Shown one piece after another: positions 52,761-61,478 of a DNA stretch of 64,000 nucleotides. Both the position numbers and the translations under genes were made by a program. Position 1 is the stretch's first letter; each line of letters begins with the position of its first letter. Below the pieces are notes generated by a model, which saw only the letters and a list, made by a program, of their open reading frames with translations, did no database searches and was not told the DNA's origin. This DNA comes from Hyphomonadaceae bacterium (GTDB lineage Bacteria; Pseudomonadota; Alphaproteobacteria; Caulobacterales; Aquidulcibacteraceae): assembly GCA_016791365.1 (NCBI GenBank), contig JAEUMT010000043.1:1-64000 (forward strand). Direction: 5' to 3'.

Positions 52761-52934
52761 TCCCCCTCGCGCCAACGCCGCTCTTTGTTGGGCTTCGCAT
52801 CGATAAAGGTTGTTGTCGCGCATCATACGTCGGTGAGTTGGTCGAGCAATCGATAGTTCGATTGCGGCACGAAACCCGGAGTGCTATCACAACCAAGACG
52901 GCAGCTTTCGACAACCAACCAAACGGAGACGGAT

Positions 52935-53165
52935 ATGAGGGGCTATCTTGTTGCTTCGGCGATCGCCGTGTTGATGTGCGCGGCGTCCGGATGCACTGAA
53001 AGCAGCAGAACCGCGGATTTGACGGTCGTGCATACTCAGCAAGCGGTGGCCGCGGCGCCGGCCCCATGCCCGCAAGACGCGCCTATGGTCGGCGAACACT
53101 GCGCGGGTGTCGATCAAGTCGATCAGGCCGGGGCGGAGTTGCAAAATTCGGGCACCACTCCGTAA
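52935..53165 (+). CDS. small lipoprotein (76 aa)
   Basis: The ATG at 52935 starts a lipoprotein signal (MRGYLVASAIAVLMCAASGC, lipobox ASGC). The mature part (about 56 residues) has two more cysteines (PCPQDAPMVGEHCAGVD), probably disulfide-bonded. It lies 39 bp before the HTTM gene and is likely co-transcribed. Function unknown. Confidence 0.6.
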   Translation: MRGYLVASAIAVLMCAASGCTESSRTADLTVVHTQQAVAAAPAPCPQDAPMVGEHCAGVDQVDQAGAELQNSGTTP

Positions 53166-53204
53166 CGATCGCTTCGGCCGGCTTCGACCGAAGACAAAAG
53201 CAAA

Positions 53205-55022
53205 GTGCGTCGAACGGTGATGTCGCGGCGATCTTGGCCCGTCGCAAGAATGTCCAATGCGCTGTTCGGTGTGGACGTGCGTTCGCTGGCGGCGATGCGA
53301 ATTCTTCTCGCCGCCGGCATTCTCTTGCGGTTGCAGGATATCTACCCGCACGCCGAAGCGTTCCTGACGGACAGTGGAGTTGTTCCGCGCTCGCTGTTCT
53401 TTGAAACGGGCCCCGCCGAGGGTCTTTCGCTCTATTTTTTGAACGGAACGCCGCTATTTGCGGTCACGCTGCTGACGCTGAACGCTCTGGCGGCGGTGGC
53501 GCTGTTGTTTGGTTATCGCGCACGGCTTGCCGCCCTGGTGTGCTGGATACTCTCCATCTCGCTCACCCAACGCGCGCCGCTGATCGCGACCGGGGCGGAC
53601 TATCTTGTCGGGTATCTGCTTTTCTGGGCGATGTTTCTGCCGACCGGAAGCGCCTTTGCTATTGATGCGGCGCTGCGCGAAGAGGCGCGCCCGCGCAGCC
53701 ATCTAAGCGTCGCCTCGGCCGGCCTTCTGTTGCAGGCCATGTATGTCTATTTTTTCGGCGCTTTGCTGAAGACGGGAGGCGCCTGGCACGCCGAAGGCTC
53801 GGCGGTGTATGCGGCGCTGCATCTGGAAACCGTCGTGACCCCGCTGGGGCATTGGCTCCGCAATTTCCCGGACATCACCGTTCCGCTCACGCACGGGGTC
53901 TGGTGGCTGGAAGTGTTGAGCCCCGCGATCCTGTTTTTTCCGCTTTGGACGGCGCGCGTCAGGCTCATCGCGATACCGATCTTCATCGCGATGCATATCG
54001 GGTTCCGACTTTTTCTCGCGATCGATCAGTTCTGGATTTTCAGCATCGCCTCGCTCATCGCCTTCGTGCCGGGTATTTTCTGGGATTGGTGGGACAAGCG
54101 CTATTGGCGCGATCGGCAGCGAAGCATTGCCATTTATTACGACCGTGACTGCGCGTTTTGCCGGAAGATATCGCTTGTTCTTCGTCAGTTCTTCCTGCCC
54201 CACACCATTGCGGTCAAACCGGCGCAGGATGAGCCGGGGGTGGGTGAAGTTCTTGAACGAGAAAACAGTTGGGTCGTGATAGGCGACGATGGACGTCAGC
54301 GCTTGCACTGGCGCGCGCTTGTCTATGTAACGGAGCAATCGCTGTTCATGCGGCCTTTGTCGTGGCTGCTGGCGCTTTGCGGGGCGCTTGGTCTGGGCAG
54401 GCGCACCTATGAGGTCATCGGGCGCAACCGCAGCAGCTTGTCAAAGCTCGTGCCGGCGCCCGGGAGGGCGTTTCGGCTGAGCGCGCCCGTTCAAATCGGG
54501 TTGGCTGTGGTGCTGGTGTTTTCGCTCGCTTGGAATCTGCGCACGCATGTTGCCGTGCTCCGCGAAGCGCTGCCCATGGAACATCCCATGGTGCGGACGG
54601 CGCGCGCGTTTCAGCTGCTGCAGCGTTGGCGCATGTTCGCGCCGATCCCGCAGCTGGATTATGTGGCGCCCGTTGTCGAAGCCCGCCTCGAAAATGGCGG
54701 CGCTGTCGACATGATCAATGGCCGCCCCGGCGCGCCTGCGTATGAGTGGCCGACTTATCCGGTCGAGGCCGTCCGCTCGCCGCCATGGCGCGCCTATTTC
54801 AATGGCGTGACCTTCCATTTGCCAGGTTTATCAACGCGCTACTTCACCGCCTACGCCAGCTACATTTGCAGGTCCTGGAATCGTGACCACGCTGATGGCG
54901 AAGACATGGAATCGTTGAAGCTGACCTTGTTGAAGGGCCGCACGCTTTCAAACTTCGACAGCGATCGCAGTGGCCGCGAAGAGATGAATTTCAGATGCGT
55001 CGACCGGATGGCGCCGTATTAG
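53205..55022 (+). CDS. HTTM domain protein with DUF393 (DCxFC) domain
   Basis: 605 residues, GTG at 53205 (ATG 53220 or 53250 possible). Residues 15-300 have the HTTM/vitamin K-dependent carboxylase-like membrane core (FGVDVRSLAAMRILLAAGIL, GADYLVGYLLFWAMFLPTG, FFGALLKTGGAWHAEGSAV). Then IAIYYDRDCAFCRKISLVLR gives a DUF393 thiol-disulfide-type motif (DCAFC). A soluble C-terminal part of about 200 residues has no clear match. HTTM proteins modify or move fatty or peptide-bound groups; exact role unknown. Its last 4 bp overlap the convergent gene. Confidence 0.8.
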   Translation: MRRTVMSRRSWPVARMSNALFGVDVRSLAAMRILLAAGILLRLQDIYPHAEAFLTDSGVVPRSLFFETGPAEGLSLYFLNGTPLFAVTLLTLNALAAVALLFGYRARLAALVCWILSISLTQRAPLIATGADYLVGYLLFWAMFLPTGSAFAIDAALREEARPRSHLSVASAGLLLQAMYVYFFGALLKTGGAWHAEGSAVYAALHLETVVTPLGHWLRNFPDITVPLTHGVWWLEVLSPAILFFPLWTARVRLIAIPIFIAMHIGFRLFLAIDQFWIFSIASLIAFVPGIFWDWWDKRYWRDRQRSIAIYYDRDCAFCRKISLVLRQFFLPHTIAVKPAQDEPGVGEVLERENSWVVIGDDGRQRLHWRALVYVTEQSLFMRPLSWLLALCGALGLGRRTYEVIGRNRSSLSKLVPAPGRAFRLSAPVQIGLAVVLVFSLAWNLRTHVAVLREALPMEHPMVRTARAFQLLQRWRMFAPIPQLDYVAPVVEARLENGGAVDMINGRPGAPAYEWPTYPVEAVRSPPWRAYFNGVTFHLPGLSTRYFTAYASYICRSWNRDHADGEDMESLKLTLLKGRTLSNFDSDRSGREEMNFRCVDRMAPY

Positions 55023-55924
55023 AGACCGCGCCACGGGATATCGTACAGCGTCAAGAGAACCAGGCTCGCCAGATAGGCCGCGCAAACCATCGGCCGCCCC
55101 CGTCCGGCCAGCGTGAGCCCAAGCAGCACCAAGAGCCACCCAAACCCGATCACCGGCGCAATGAAATAGGTCGTCGCGATAAACACGATCATGAGGCAGT
55201 GATAGAGCGTGTCGGTCCAACGCCTGCCCCAGACGCCGAGCGCATCGAGCACGATTTGCGCGCCGTAATTCCACCACGTCGCGGCGAGCGCGATCATCGT
55301 TAGGGTTGGCGTCACCCCGATCTGCAGGCGTCCGCCCTCAACCGTGACATAAGATGACGACAGCGCGTTCAAGGCGAACTGCGTCTCAGCGGCCGATGTG
55401 GCGGGGACGCCGAAGAAGCCGAGCAGGGCCGCGAGGCGGGGATCGGAGAGCAGCATGAACTCGAAGAAGTCGCCGGAGAGGTAGTCCGGCGACAGCGTCT
55501 TCTGCACGATCGCGCCGAACATGATCAAAGTCAGCAGGAAACGGGCGTTGGCGCGCAGCAGCTTTTCAGCGTCCCCGGCGCTGGCGCATGAGTGCGCGAG
55601 GAGCATCGCCCAGACCCAATAGCAGAGGACGATCTTGTGGTTGTCGGCGACATGCCAATTGAGCACGACCGCGACCGTCGCGAGCAGCGCCAAGAGACCC
55701 CAGCACACAGCGCTGCCGGCGAACCGCGGCCACATCGTAAGGCCGACGGCGATCGCAATAAGGGGCAGGCGAAAGTACCAGTCGCTGTAGCCGTAGAAGG
55801 CCAGCGTCAGCAGCGTCAGCCAAGAGAGGGTCCAGAGCCGCCGCTCCGGCGTCGCAAACATGTGTGCGACAATGCCGAGCAGGGCGTTGTTGCTTGCGGC
55901 GTGCGCTTCAGCGGCTGACGACAA
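55019..55924 (-). CDS. polytopic membrane protein (HTTM-like neighbour)
   Basis: 301 residues from a TTG at 55924 (GGAG at spacing 7); the ATG at 55861 is the alternative. About eight membrane helices: TLSWLTLLTLAFYGYSD, CWGLLALLATVAVVLN, CYWVWAMLLAHSC and so on to RGRPMVCAAYLASLVLLTLY. A central YLSGDFFEFMLLSDPRLAAL recalls HTTM-type loops. The gene overlaps the previous one on the same strand by 17 bp, so the two are translated together. No family named with confidence. Confidence 0.65.
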   Translation of the reverse strand: MSSAAEAHAASNNALLGIVAHMFATPERRLWTLSWLTLLTLAFYGYSDWYFRLPLIAIAVGLTMWPRFAGSAVCWGLLALLATVAVVLNWHVADNHKIVLCYWVWAMLLAHSCASAGDAEKLLRANARFLLTLIMFGAIVQKTLSPDYLSGDFFEFMLLSDPRLAALLGFFGVPATSAAETQFALNALSSSYVTVEGGRLQIGVTPTLTMIALAATWWNYGAQIVLDALGVWGRRWTDTLYHCLMIVFIATTYFIAPVIGFGWLLVLLGLTLAGRGRPMVCAAYLASLVLLTLYDIPWRGL

Positions 55925-56456
55925 CGGACTGCTCCATTTCCGCGTACAGCTGGTTGCGCGCGCCGTCATAGTGCAGTCGCCAATACTCCACTTGCGCCGA
56001 CGCGACGGCGACAGATTGCGTGGCGCCCGCCTCGTCCAAAATGTCCGCGCGCCGCAGAGTGCGGGCCCACGGGCCAGCAGTGATCCGCCGATCGCGGGAT
56101 ATGGTCTGGTGTTGCACGGACCATCGCGACAGAAACCAGGGCGTGCTCAGAACGCTGTCGCCGAGCGCGTTCAACAGCGCGTTGTCGGGTTGTGTTTGCA
56201 GCCGCTGGATGATGCGGCGTTCATTTGGGCTAAACGCTTGGACCGGCCGACGTTCTCCCGCCGCGTCCACCACATATACGCGGACGAAACGCATGCCGGG
56301 CGTATCCAGCCCCGCGAACATGCCCATGCCGCCGCCCTTCCAAAGTGAAAGGCCGTGGTTCGCGTGCGCATATAGCTGGTGCGCGTAAATCAGCGTCGCC
56401 GCCAGCGGCACCGCCAGCGCCTTGAGAATCCACGGCGCTCTCGAGAAAATTCGCAT
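55908..56456 (-). CDS. membrane-anchored hypothetical protein (182 aa)
   Basis: ATG at 56456 (MRIFSRAPWILKALAVPLAA) starts one N-terminal helix, then a periplasmic domain: LSLWKGGGMGMFAGLDTPGM, RFVRVYVVDAAGERRPVQAF and VEYWRLHYDGARNQLYAEME. An in-frame ATG at 56555 would place 33 polar residues before the helix and cover the operator-like site at 56510-56525, so 56456 is preferred. Similar proteins are often found beside HTTM genes (recollection). Overlaps the TTG start of the next gene. Confidence 0.65.
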   Translation of the reverse strand: MRIFSRAPWILKALAVPLAATLIYAHQLYAHANHGLSLWKGGGMGMFAGLDTPGMRFVRVYVVDAAGERRPVQAFSPNERRIIQRLQTQPDNALLNALGDSVLSTPWFLSRWSVQHQTISRDRRITAGPWARTLRRADILDEAGATQSVAVASAQVEYWRLHYDGARNQLYAEMEQSVVVSR

Positions 56457-56509
56457 AGCCTCGCCCCAAGACGCGTCACCGATGAAGCGCCTCGGCTTGT
56501 CCGCGCTCA

Positions 56510-56525
56510 AGTGTAAAATTGCACG
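56510..56525. promoter_or_regulatory. palindromic operator-like site 2 (divergent caspase / membrane genes)
   Basis: AGTGTAAAATTGCACG at 56510-56525. It is 54 bp upstream of the minus-strand gene start (56456) and 97 bp before the caspase gene start (56622). Shares GTG-N5-TTGCAC with sites 1 and 3, the spacer being TAAAA here. Confidence 0.5.
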
Positions 56526-56621
56526 CGTGTCCGTGTGCTCGTTTTCAGTGGACAACCGAAGGCCAACAGCGTTGACATAGGGCGCTGGGTTGATGGCGCC
56601 TTCGGTGTTTGGAGCGGGTTC

Positions 56622-58664
56622 ATGCGCACCGTGTTGCGAACTCTCACCGTGATTGCGGCGTTGAGCGCCATTTTGGCGGGCGCGTCGGCCGGAGACAGCG
56701 CGCAGGCGCAGTCAACGCCTGGCAAATTCGCCCTGCTCGTGGCTGTCGGCGAGTATGCGAGCCCCCCGGCTGGAACCGCGCGCGTGCCGACGCTGAACGG
56801 TCCGCCGAACGATGTGGCGTTGATGCGCAATCTGCTGCGCACGCAATACGGCTTCGCCGACGCGGACATTGTAACGATCGCAGGCCCGCAAGCGACGCGC
56901 CAGGGCATCATCGCCGCCTTTCGGCGCCACCTGGTGACCAACGCGCAGAGACGCCCAGGTTCGCAGATTGTCTTCTATTTCAGCGGCCATGGCTCGACCA
57001 TCACTGACCGGAATGGCGATGAGGGCGATGGCGTTGACGAGACTCTGGTGGCCTACAACAGCCGCCTGCCAGGTCAGCGCGACATTACCGATGATGAGAT
57101 CGGCGGACTGTTTAGTCGCCTCAGCGCCCACACCAACAACACCGTCTTCATCCTGGATAGCTGTCATTCGGGCACGGGCGTGCGCGATATCGATGATCCG
57201 GTGTCGCGGGAACTGCCTCCGGCGCGACCGCTTGCGCCCGCGGTTGGCGCAGCCGATGACGTTCCCGAAGCGGCGTCCGCTTTCCTGCCGCGGCGCGATT
57301 CATACATTCTGCTGTCCGGCTCGATGGCGAGCGAACGTTCGAGAGAAGGCCCAATCCCGGCGGCGAACGGCGCGGTCTATGGCTTTTTCACCTACTATCT
57401 GGCGCAAACGCTCAGCCGATCGCCGGGCGACAGCTACGAGCACGCCATTCGCGATGTTCGAACTGCGGTGTTGCGGGTGTCGCCAGCTCAGCATCCGCAA
57501 GTGGAGGGCGCCATTGAGCGCGTCGTTTTCGGACGTGAGGGTGACCGCGTCGATCCGTTCATCAGAATTCGCGAAGCGCCCGCAGGCGGCGCCCTCACGC
57601 TCGACGCCGGCGCCGCTTACGGGCTGCGCGAAGGTTCGATCGTCGCGGTGTATGCCGCAAACGTCACGAACCTGACCGGAGAAGCGGGCAAGATCGCGGA
57701 TGCGCGCATCACCTCGGTGAGCACCATGACCGCGACCGCGCAGATCCTCGGACAGCCGAGCCGCGCGATCACCACCGAGGACAAGGTCGCGATCGTGTCG
57801 CTGGGCGGGGTAGGAGATCGCCTGCGCGTGCGCATCGACGATATCGCTGGCAGCGCGGATGTCTTCGCTCCTCTCTCCGCCGCCCTGCGCGAGAATTTGC
57901 TGATCGAAATCACCAGCGTCGGATCGCCTTGGGACGCCTCGGTGCGTCGCGGTTGTCTCGTCAGCGGCCGGCTGGTTACGGCGCGGGAAACGCAGCCTCC
58001 GGCGTGCACGCCTGCTTATTATCTGGCGCCGGCCACAAGCGATCAGCCTTTGTTTAACGCGTGGGTCACGGGCCTGGACGCTGCGGCGACGGCGGCGCGG
58101 CTTGCGGAATTCATCTCGAACAAGGCCCGCCAGGAAAACCTGCGCGCGCTGGATAACGCGCGCTCGCCAATGCGCCGTCAGCTTACAATCGCGGTGCAGC
58201 GCGTCACGGTGACCGGAACGGGGCCTGAGGCCGTGGCGGTTGACGGCGCGATCTTGCCCAATACCGGCCTCACTCAGTTGAGGGTTGGCGACTATGTCCG
58301 GCTCGTCGTTACCAACAACACCAACGAGGATCTTTATGTGGGGCTGGTTCAGCTGGGGGCGGGCGGCTCGATTTCCGTGCTGCCCTTCGATGAGCAATTG
58401 CGGCGCGGGCTCACAGCGAGAACCCAGGTGTTCCGTGTCGGCGGGCGCGGCGGCACGGAAACGTACAAGCTCATCGCCACAACGCGGCCAGGCGTGAATT
58501 TCAATGTGTTGGAGCAGCCGGGCGTCACGCGCGACGTGAACGCGTCGCCGCTGCAATGGCTGTTGGATCAGTCCGCCAACACGAACTTGCGTGAGCTGGA
58601 TGCTGTGGGCGTCGACCTAAGCTCCTGGGGTACGGCCCAGGTGGACGTCGTCATCGTGCCGTGA
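56622..58664 (+). CDS. exported caspase-DUF4384 protein
   Basis: 680 residues from the ATG at 56622. Signal peptide (MRTVLRTLTVIAALSAILAG), then a C14 domain: FALLVAVGEYASPPAGTARV, GSQIVFYFSGHGSTITDRNG (His) and NTVFILDSCHSGTGVRDIDD (Cys). The C-terminal third contains a DUF4384-type domain (RLVVTNNTNEDLYVGLVQLG, GGSISVLPFDEQLRRGLTAR). The complete dyad predicts a periplasmic Cys protease. The GH24 lysozyme gene follows after 23 bp, so both are very likely in one operon. Confidence 0.9.
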   Translation: MRTVLRTLTVIAALSAILAGASAGDSAQAQSTPGKFALLVAVGEYASPPAGTARVPTLNGPPNDVALMRNLLRTQYGFADADIVTIAGPQATRQGIIAAFRRHLVTNAQRRPGSQIVFYFSGHGSTITDRNGDEGDGVDETLVAYNSRLPGQRDITDDEIGGLFSRLSAHTNNTVFILDSCHSGTGVRDIDDPVSRELPPARPLAPAVGAADDVPEAASAFLPRRDSYILLSGSMASERSREGPIPAANGAVYGFFTYYLAQTLSRSPGDSYEHAIRDVRTAVLRVSPAQHPQVEGAIERVVFGREGDRVDPFIRIREAPAGGALTLDAGAAYGLREGSIVAVYAANVTNLTGEAGKIADARITSVSTMTATAQILGQPSRAITTEDKVAIVSLGGVGDRLRVRIDDIAGSADVFAPLSAALRENLLIEITSVGSPWDASVRRGCLVSGRLVTARETQPPACTPAYYLAPATSDQPLFNAWVTGLDAAATAARLAEFISNKARQENLRALDNARSPMRRQLTIAVQRVTVTGTGPEAVAVDGAILPNTGLTQLRVGDYVRLVVTNNTNEDLYVGLVQLGAGGSISVLPFDEQLRRGLTARTQVFRVGGRGGTETYKLIATTRPGVNFNVLEQPGVTRDVNASPLQWLLDQSANTNLRELDAVGVDLSSWGTAQVDVVIVP

Positions 58665-58687
58665 TTGAGTTCTGAGGGGAGGCGCTG

Positions 58688-59398
58688 ATGTTGAAGATGA
58701 AGTCGGTCGCGCGGGGCGGAGCGCTTGCGCTAAGCATGATCGCATTGGCGAGTTGTGCGACGCAGCCGGCCGAAGGGCCACGGACATTTCCGACCCTCGG
58801 CCGATCCGCCGCGGGGATATTGGTCGATACCACCGGATCGCGGGCCATCCTGCCCGCAGGCACGCCTCTTCGCCCCGTCATCCCTCCGGGCGTGGATCTG
58901 GTGAAGGTCTCCGAACTGTTCGTGCCGAACCTCTACAACGATCCGGCTGGATACTGCACGATTGGCTACGGCCACTTGATCAAGCGCTCCAATTGCGACG
59001 GCACTGAATCTCCTGAATTCCTGGCGGGGCTTACGCCAGAGGCCGGCGAGTTGCTCCTGGTCGAGGATATGACGCCGGCGCAAATCGCGGTCATGATGCA
59101 CGTTTCCGTCGAACTCACCGATGAGCAGTTCGCGGCGCTAACGGATTTTGTGTTCAATGTTGGCGAGGGCAATTTCCAGGCGTCGACGCTGCTGCGGCGC
59201 ATCAACGAGGGCAATCACGACGCCGTGCCGACGCAATTGCGGCGGTGGGTTTTCGCTGGTGGCGAAGAGTTTGAAGGGCTGCGCGTGCGTCGCGAGCGCG
59301 AAATCAATCTTTACACCAACGGCGTCGGCTCGCGCGACGTGCCGAGTATGAGCGAAGATACTTCTCCGATCGACATTCGTGTAGGCGAACGCCGATAG
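58688..59398 (+). CDS. GH24 family lysozyme (lipoprotein)
   Basis: 236 residues. Lipobox signal (SVARGGALALSMIALASC), a linker, and a phage-type lysozyme domain. SELFVPNLYNDPAGYCTIGYGH has exactly the T4 E-8-D-5-T catalytic spacing (Glu, Asp, Thr). LTDEQFAALTDFVFNVGEGN and LRRWVFAGGEEFEGLRVRRE complete the fold. A bacterial autolysin attached to the outer membrane is expected. It has no other phage genes beside it. Preceded closely by the caspase gene; M at 58697 is an alternative start. Confidence 0.9.
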   Translation: MLKMKSVARGGALALSMIALASCATQPAEGPRTFPTLGRSAAGILVDTTGSRAILPAGTPLRPVIPPGVDLVKVSELFVPNLYNDPAGYCTIGYGHLIKRSNCDGTESPEFLAGLTPEAGELLLVEDMTPAQIAVMMHVSVELTDEQFAALTDFVFNVGEGNFQASTLLRRINEGNHDAVPTQLRRWVFAGGEEFEGLRVRREREINLYTNGVGSRDVPSMSEDTSPIDIRVGERR

Positions 59399-59399
59399 C

Positions 59400-59431
59400 C
59401 GTGTAGGCGAGCGCCGAAAGCGCCCGCCTAC
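59400..59431. terminator. hairpin between convergent lysozyme and unknown genes
   Basis: GTAGGCGAGCGCC-GAAA-GCGCCCGCCTAC (59402-59431) forms a stem of about 12 bp, one mismatch. The last coding bases (59382-59395) hold a near-copy GTAGGCGAACGCCG of its left arm, so the element has probably extended into the gene end. A two-way terminator is likely. Confidence 0.6.
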
Positions 59432-59447
59432 AAAGCGTCTTCAACGA

Positions 59448-61172
59448 TTATTGTTGCGGCGGTTGCGGCTGTGGCGGGTAGAGCATCCGCGGACGCCAGG
59501 CATTCTCGCAATGGTCCGGGTTGGCGTCTTGCAACCGGTCGCGGGCCGCATTGGGAAGCGTCGCGTTGAACTCGACCCGGGTCATTCTGAGCGCATTGGC
59601 GTCCGAAGCCTGATTGAAGAAGGCCCGGAAGTAGGTCTCAGTACCGCCCACAAGTTCCGCAACGCCTTCGATGCGAGAGCCCGTCACGCCGGCATTGGCG
59701 ACAAATGGCGTATAGGCAAAGCAGCTGATGCGATCAAAGCTGCCGGTGATGGCGCCATTCGCGGCGATCGCCGGCTGCACCGCGTTGAATTCCTGCGACA
59801 CCACGATCTGTGCGCCTGACGCCAACACTGTATCCGCGAGTTGCTGGCGCCCTTCGTCCTGGCGCGTGCGGACGTAAGGCCGGAAGCGCGTCGACATGAA
59901 CCGCGCCATGTCGGCCTGATCGGCCTGGCGTGGCGGCGCTGGCGGCGCCTCAGATGGAATCGTGAAATAGGTCGGCTGACGCACGCCCATCCGCTCAAGC
60001 TGGGTGCGCAAGCCGCGTAGGCACGTTGTCCCTGCAAAACGCTGCGCCGCCTGACGCATGGCGGGATGTTGAGCTACCGCGGCCCAGCGCGCGATGACCT
60101 GGTCCTCGCCGGTGAGGCCGACCTGGCCGACGCGTTGTTCAATCGCCGCGCAGCCCGCCTCGAGGTCGGTGAAGTCGGTGTCCGTCGGGCGCACGCCGGT
60201 CCATTTCGAATATTGCGCCGTTGGAATCGCGTCGAGCGCTGATTGGATCGTGGTGCGCGGGCCAATCGTCGTGCTGAGCACATCCGCCGCGGAAATATCC
60301 TGGAAGTTGGCTTCGCTAGCGCCGCCCGCCCAGAACATTGAGCTGGTCGTTTGCATGGACACGTTGATGCGCGAGCCCCGCGCCAAACGATCGGTCGGAT
60401 CAAACACCAGCGACACGCCGTATTCCGCTGGAGTCTGTTCGAAATTCAGCGTCCGCGCGATCAGCCCTTCGCGCGCATTGTCGAACATCGTGATCAGAGA
60501 CGCCGCGTAGCCGCGAACTTGATCGCGGGTCAGCGGCGCGAGCGCCTTGGTGGAATAGAGATCAATCAGCGTCGAAGGGATGAAACCGGGCGCATTTTCC
60601 CGGGAGGTCCAGATCAGGAATTCGACGTGAACCGGGCGCGGCTGTCCGCGCAAATCGAGAAGGGGCGTGTAGGCGCCTCCCGTGTCGAGCTGCACCCGGC
60701 AGCGCCGTCCGTTGCGCTCTTCACTGGAAACCCGAAGCAAATTGCCGGCAAAAAGCACGATGCGGTCCGAAGCCGCGCCGGGAAGCGTGCCTATCGCAGG
60801 CGCCGCCGGAGGCGGGGCTGCGGGATCGGCGGCGGCGGCCGTGCCGCCGGACGTCGTCAAACGCAGCGCAATCCCGGCCGAGCGCGTCTGTTGCACCAAC
60901 AGACGTCGCAAGAAGTTCGTCAGTGGTGAAGCATCGCAATTTGAGCTGATCTGGGCGTTCTCAAACTCAACACGAACGCGGCCATAGGAACGAAAGGGCG
61001 TCATCCGATAGTTGGATCGAGGCTCCATGTCGCGGACCAGCAAGCTGCCATCGACCTGGCCGGCGAACTGTCGAACCGTCAGCGGCCGATCGGCGCCTAA
61101 AGCATCAGCCGAGCAAAGTAGCGCCAAGCTCGTCGCCAACAGAGCGGCTGCCGCGTTCCGACGTGTTGCCAT
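59448..61172 (-). CDS. exported protein of unknown function (574 aa)
   Basis: Start at ATG 61172. Signal peptide with basic head (MATRRNAAAALLATSLALLC, ending near ALGA), then a soluble mainly beta/alpha mature part. Visible: a low-complexity Ala/Pro loop (AAAADPAAPPPAAPAIG), four to six cysteines, a segment PIGTLPGAASDRIVLFAGNL, and a C-terminal half with MARFMSTRFRPYVRTRQDEG. No family recognised. It is convergent with the lysozyme gene and probably belongs to the same island. Confidence 0.65.
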   Translation of the reverse strand: MATRRNAAAALLATSLALLCSADALGADRPLTVRQFAGQVDGSLLVRDMEPRSNYRMTPFRSYGRVRVEFENAQISSNCDASPLTNFLRRLLVQQTRSAGIALRLTTSGGTAAAADPAAPPPAAPAIGTLPGAASDRIVLFAGNLLRVSSEERNGRRCRVQLDTGGAYTPLLDLRGQPRPVHVEFLIWTSRENAPGFIPSTLIDLYSTKALAPLTRDQVRGYAASLITMFDNAREGLIARTLNFEQTPAEYGVSLVFDPTDRLARGSRINVSMQTTSSMFWAGGASEANFQDISAADVLSTTIGPRTTIQSALDAIPTAQYSKWTGVRPTDTDFTDLEAGCAAIEQRVGQVGLTGEDQVIARWAAVAQHPAMRQAAQRFAGTTCLRGLRTQLERMGVRQPTYFTIPSEAPPAPPRQADQADMARFMSTRFRPYVRTRQDEGRQQLADTVLASGAQIVVSQEFNAVQPAIAANGAITGSFDRISCFAYTPFVANAGVTGSRIEGVAELVGGTETYFRAFFNQASDANALRMTRVEFNATLPNAARDRLQDANPDHCENAWRPRMLYPPQPQPPQQ

Positions 61173-61252
61173 GAGAAACCCCTCCGCATGCACTCTTGAA
61201 CCACTCATGGTGTTTCGCAAGCAGGAATCTTGCGGGCGCGTCTTGAGATTTT

Positions 61253-61370
61253 TGATGAGCTCCCGCTCATCGACGATGTGGCGCGCGCGACATCACCAAT
61301 TTCAATCCCGAGAACAACATCTTCCGGGACAGATCATTGTAACGCGTCGCCACGCGCTGGCGCGCGCCGG
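61253..61370 (+). pseudogene. decayed copy of one RTX C-terminal repeat unit
   Basis: Translating in three frames gives ELPLIDDVAR, then RDITNFNPENNIF, then VTRRHALAR. These match ESLLIHDDGTR, RDTTNFDPENNVF and VTRRDALGR of the RTX repeat in the same order and spacing. Two frame changes and a stop (TAA 61340-61342) break it. Bases align with 48240-48330. It looks like a lost copy, or the remains of a second large RTX gene. Confidence 0.75.
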
Positions 61371-61462
61371 CGATTGTCGATGATCATCGCCTGAGTGCGA
61401 CGACGCCCAACGCCGACAGCAGGGTCCTGCGGGTAGCTTGAAGCGCCAGCGGGCTCGAGCAA

Positions 61463-61478
61463 TGTGCGAAATTGCACA
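61463..61478. promoter_or_regulatory. palindromic operator-like site 3 (before the last gene)
   Basis: TGTGCGAAATTGCACA (61463-61478), seven of eight arms matching (TGTGC.A/T.GCACA). 95 bp before the TTG start at 61573. The best preserved copy of the three. Confidence 0.5.

Noticed and set aside
58688..59398. Prophage remnant because of a phage-type lysozyme
   Set aside because: The protein is a lipoprotein, and no holin, integrase, tail or capsid gene lies nearby.
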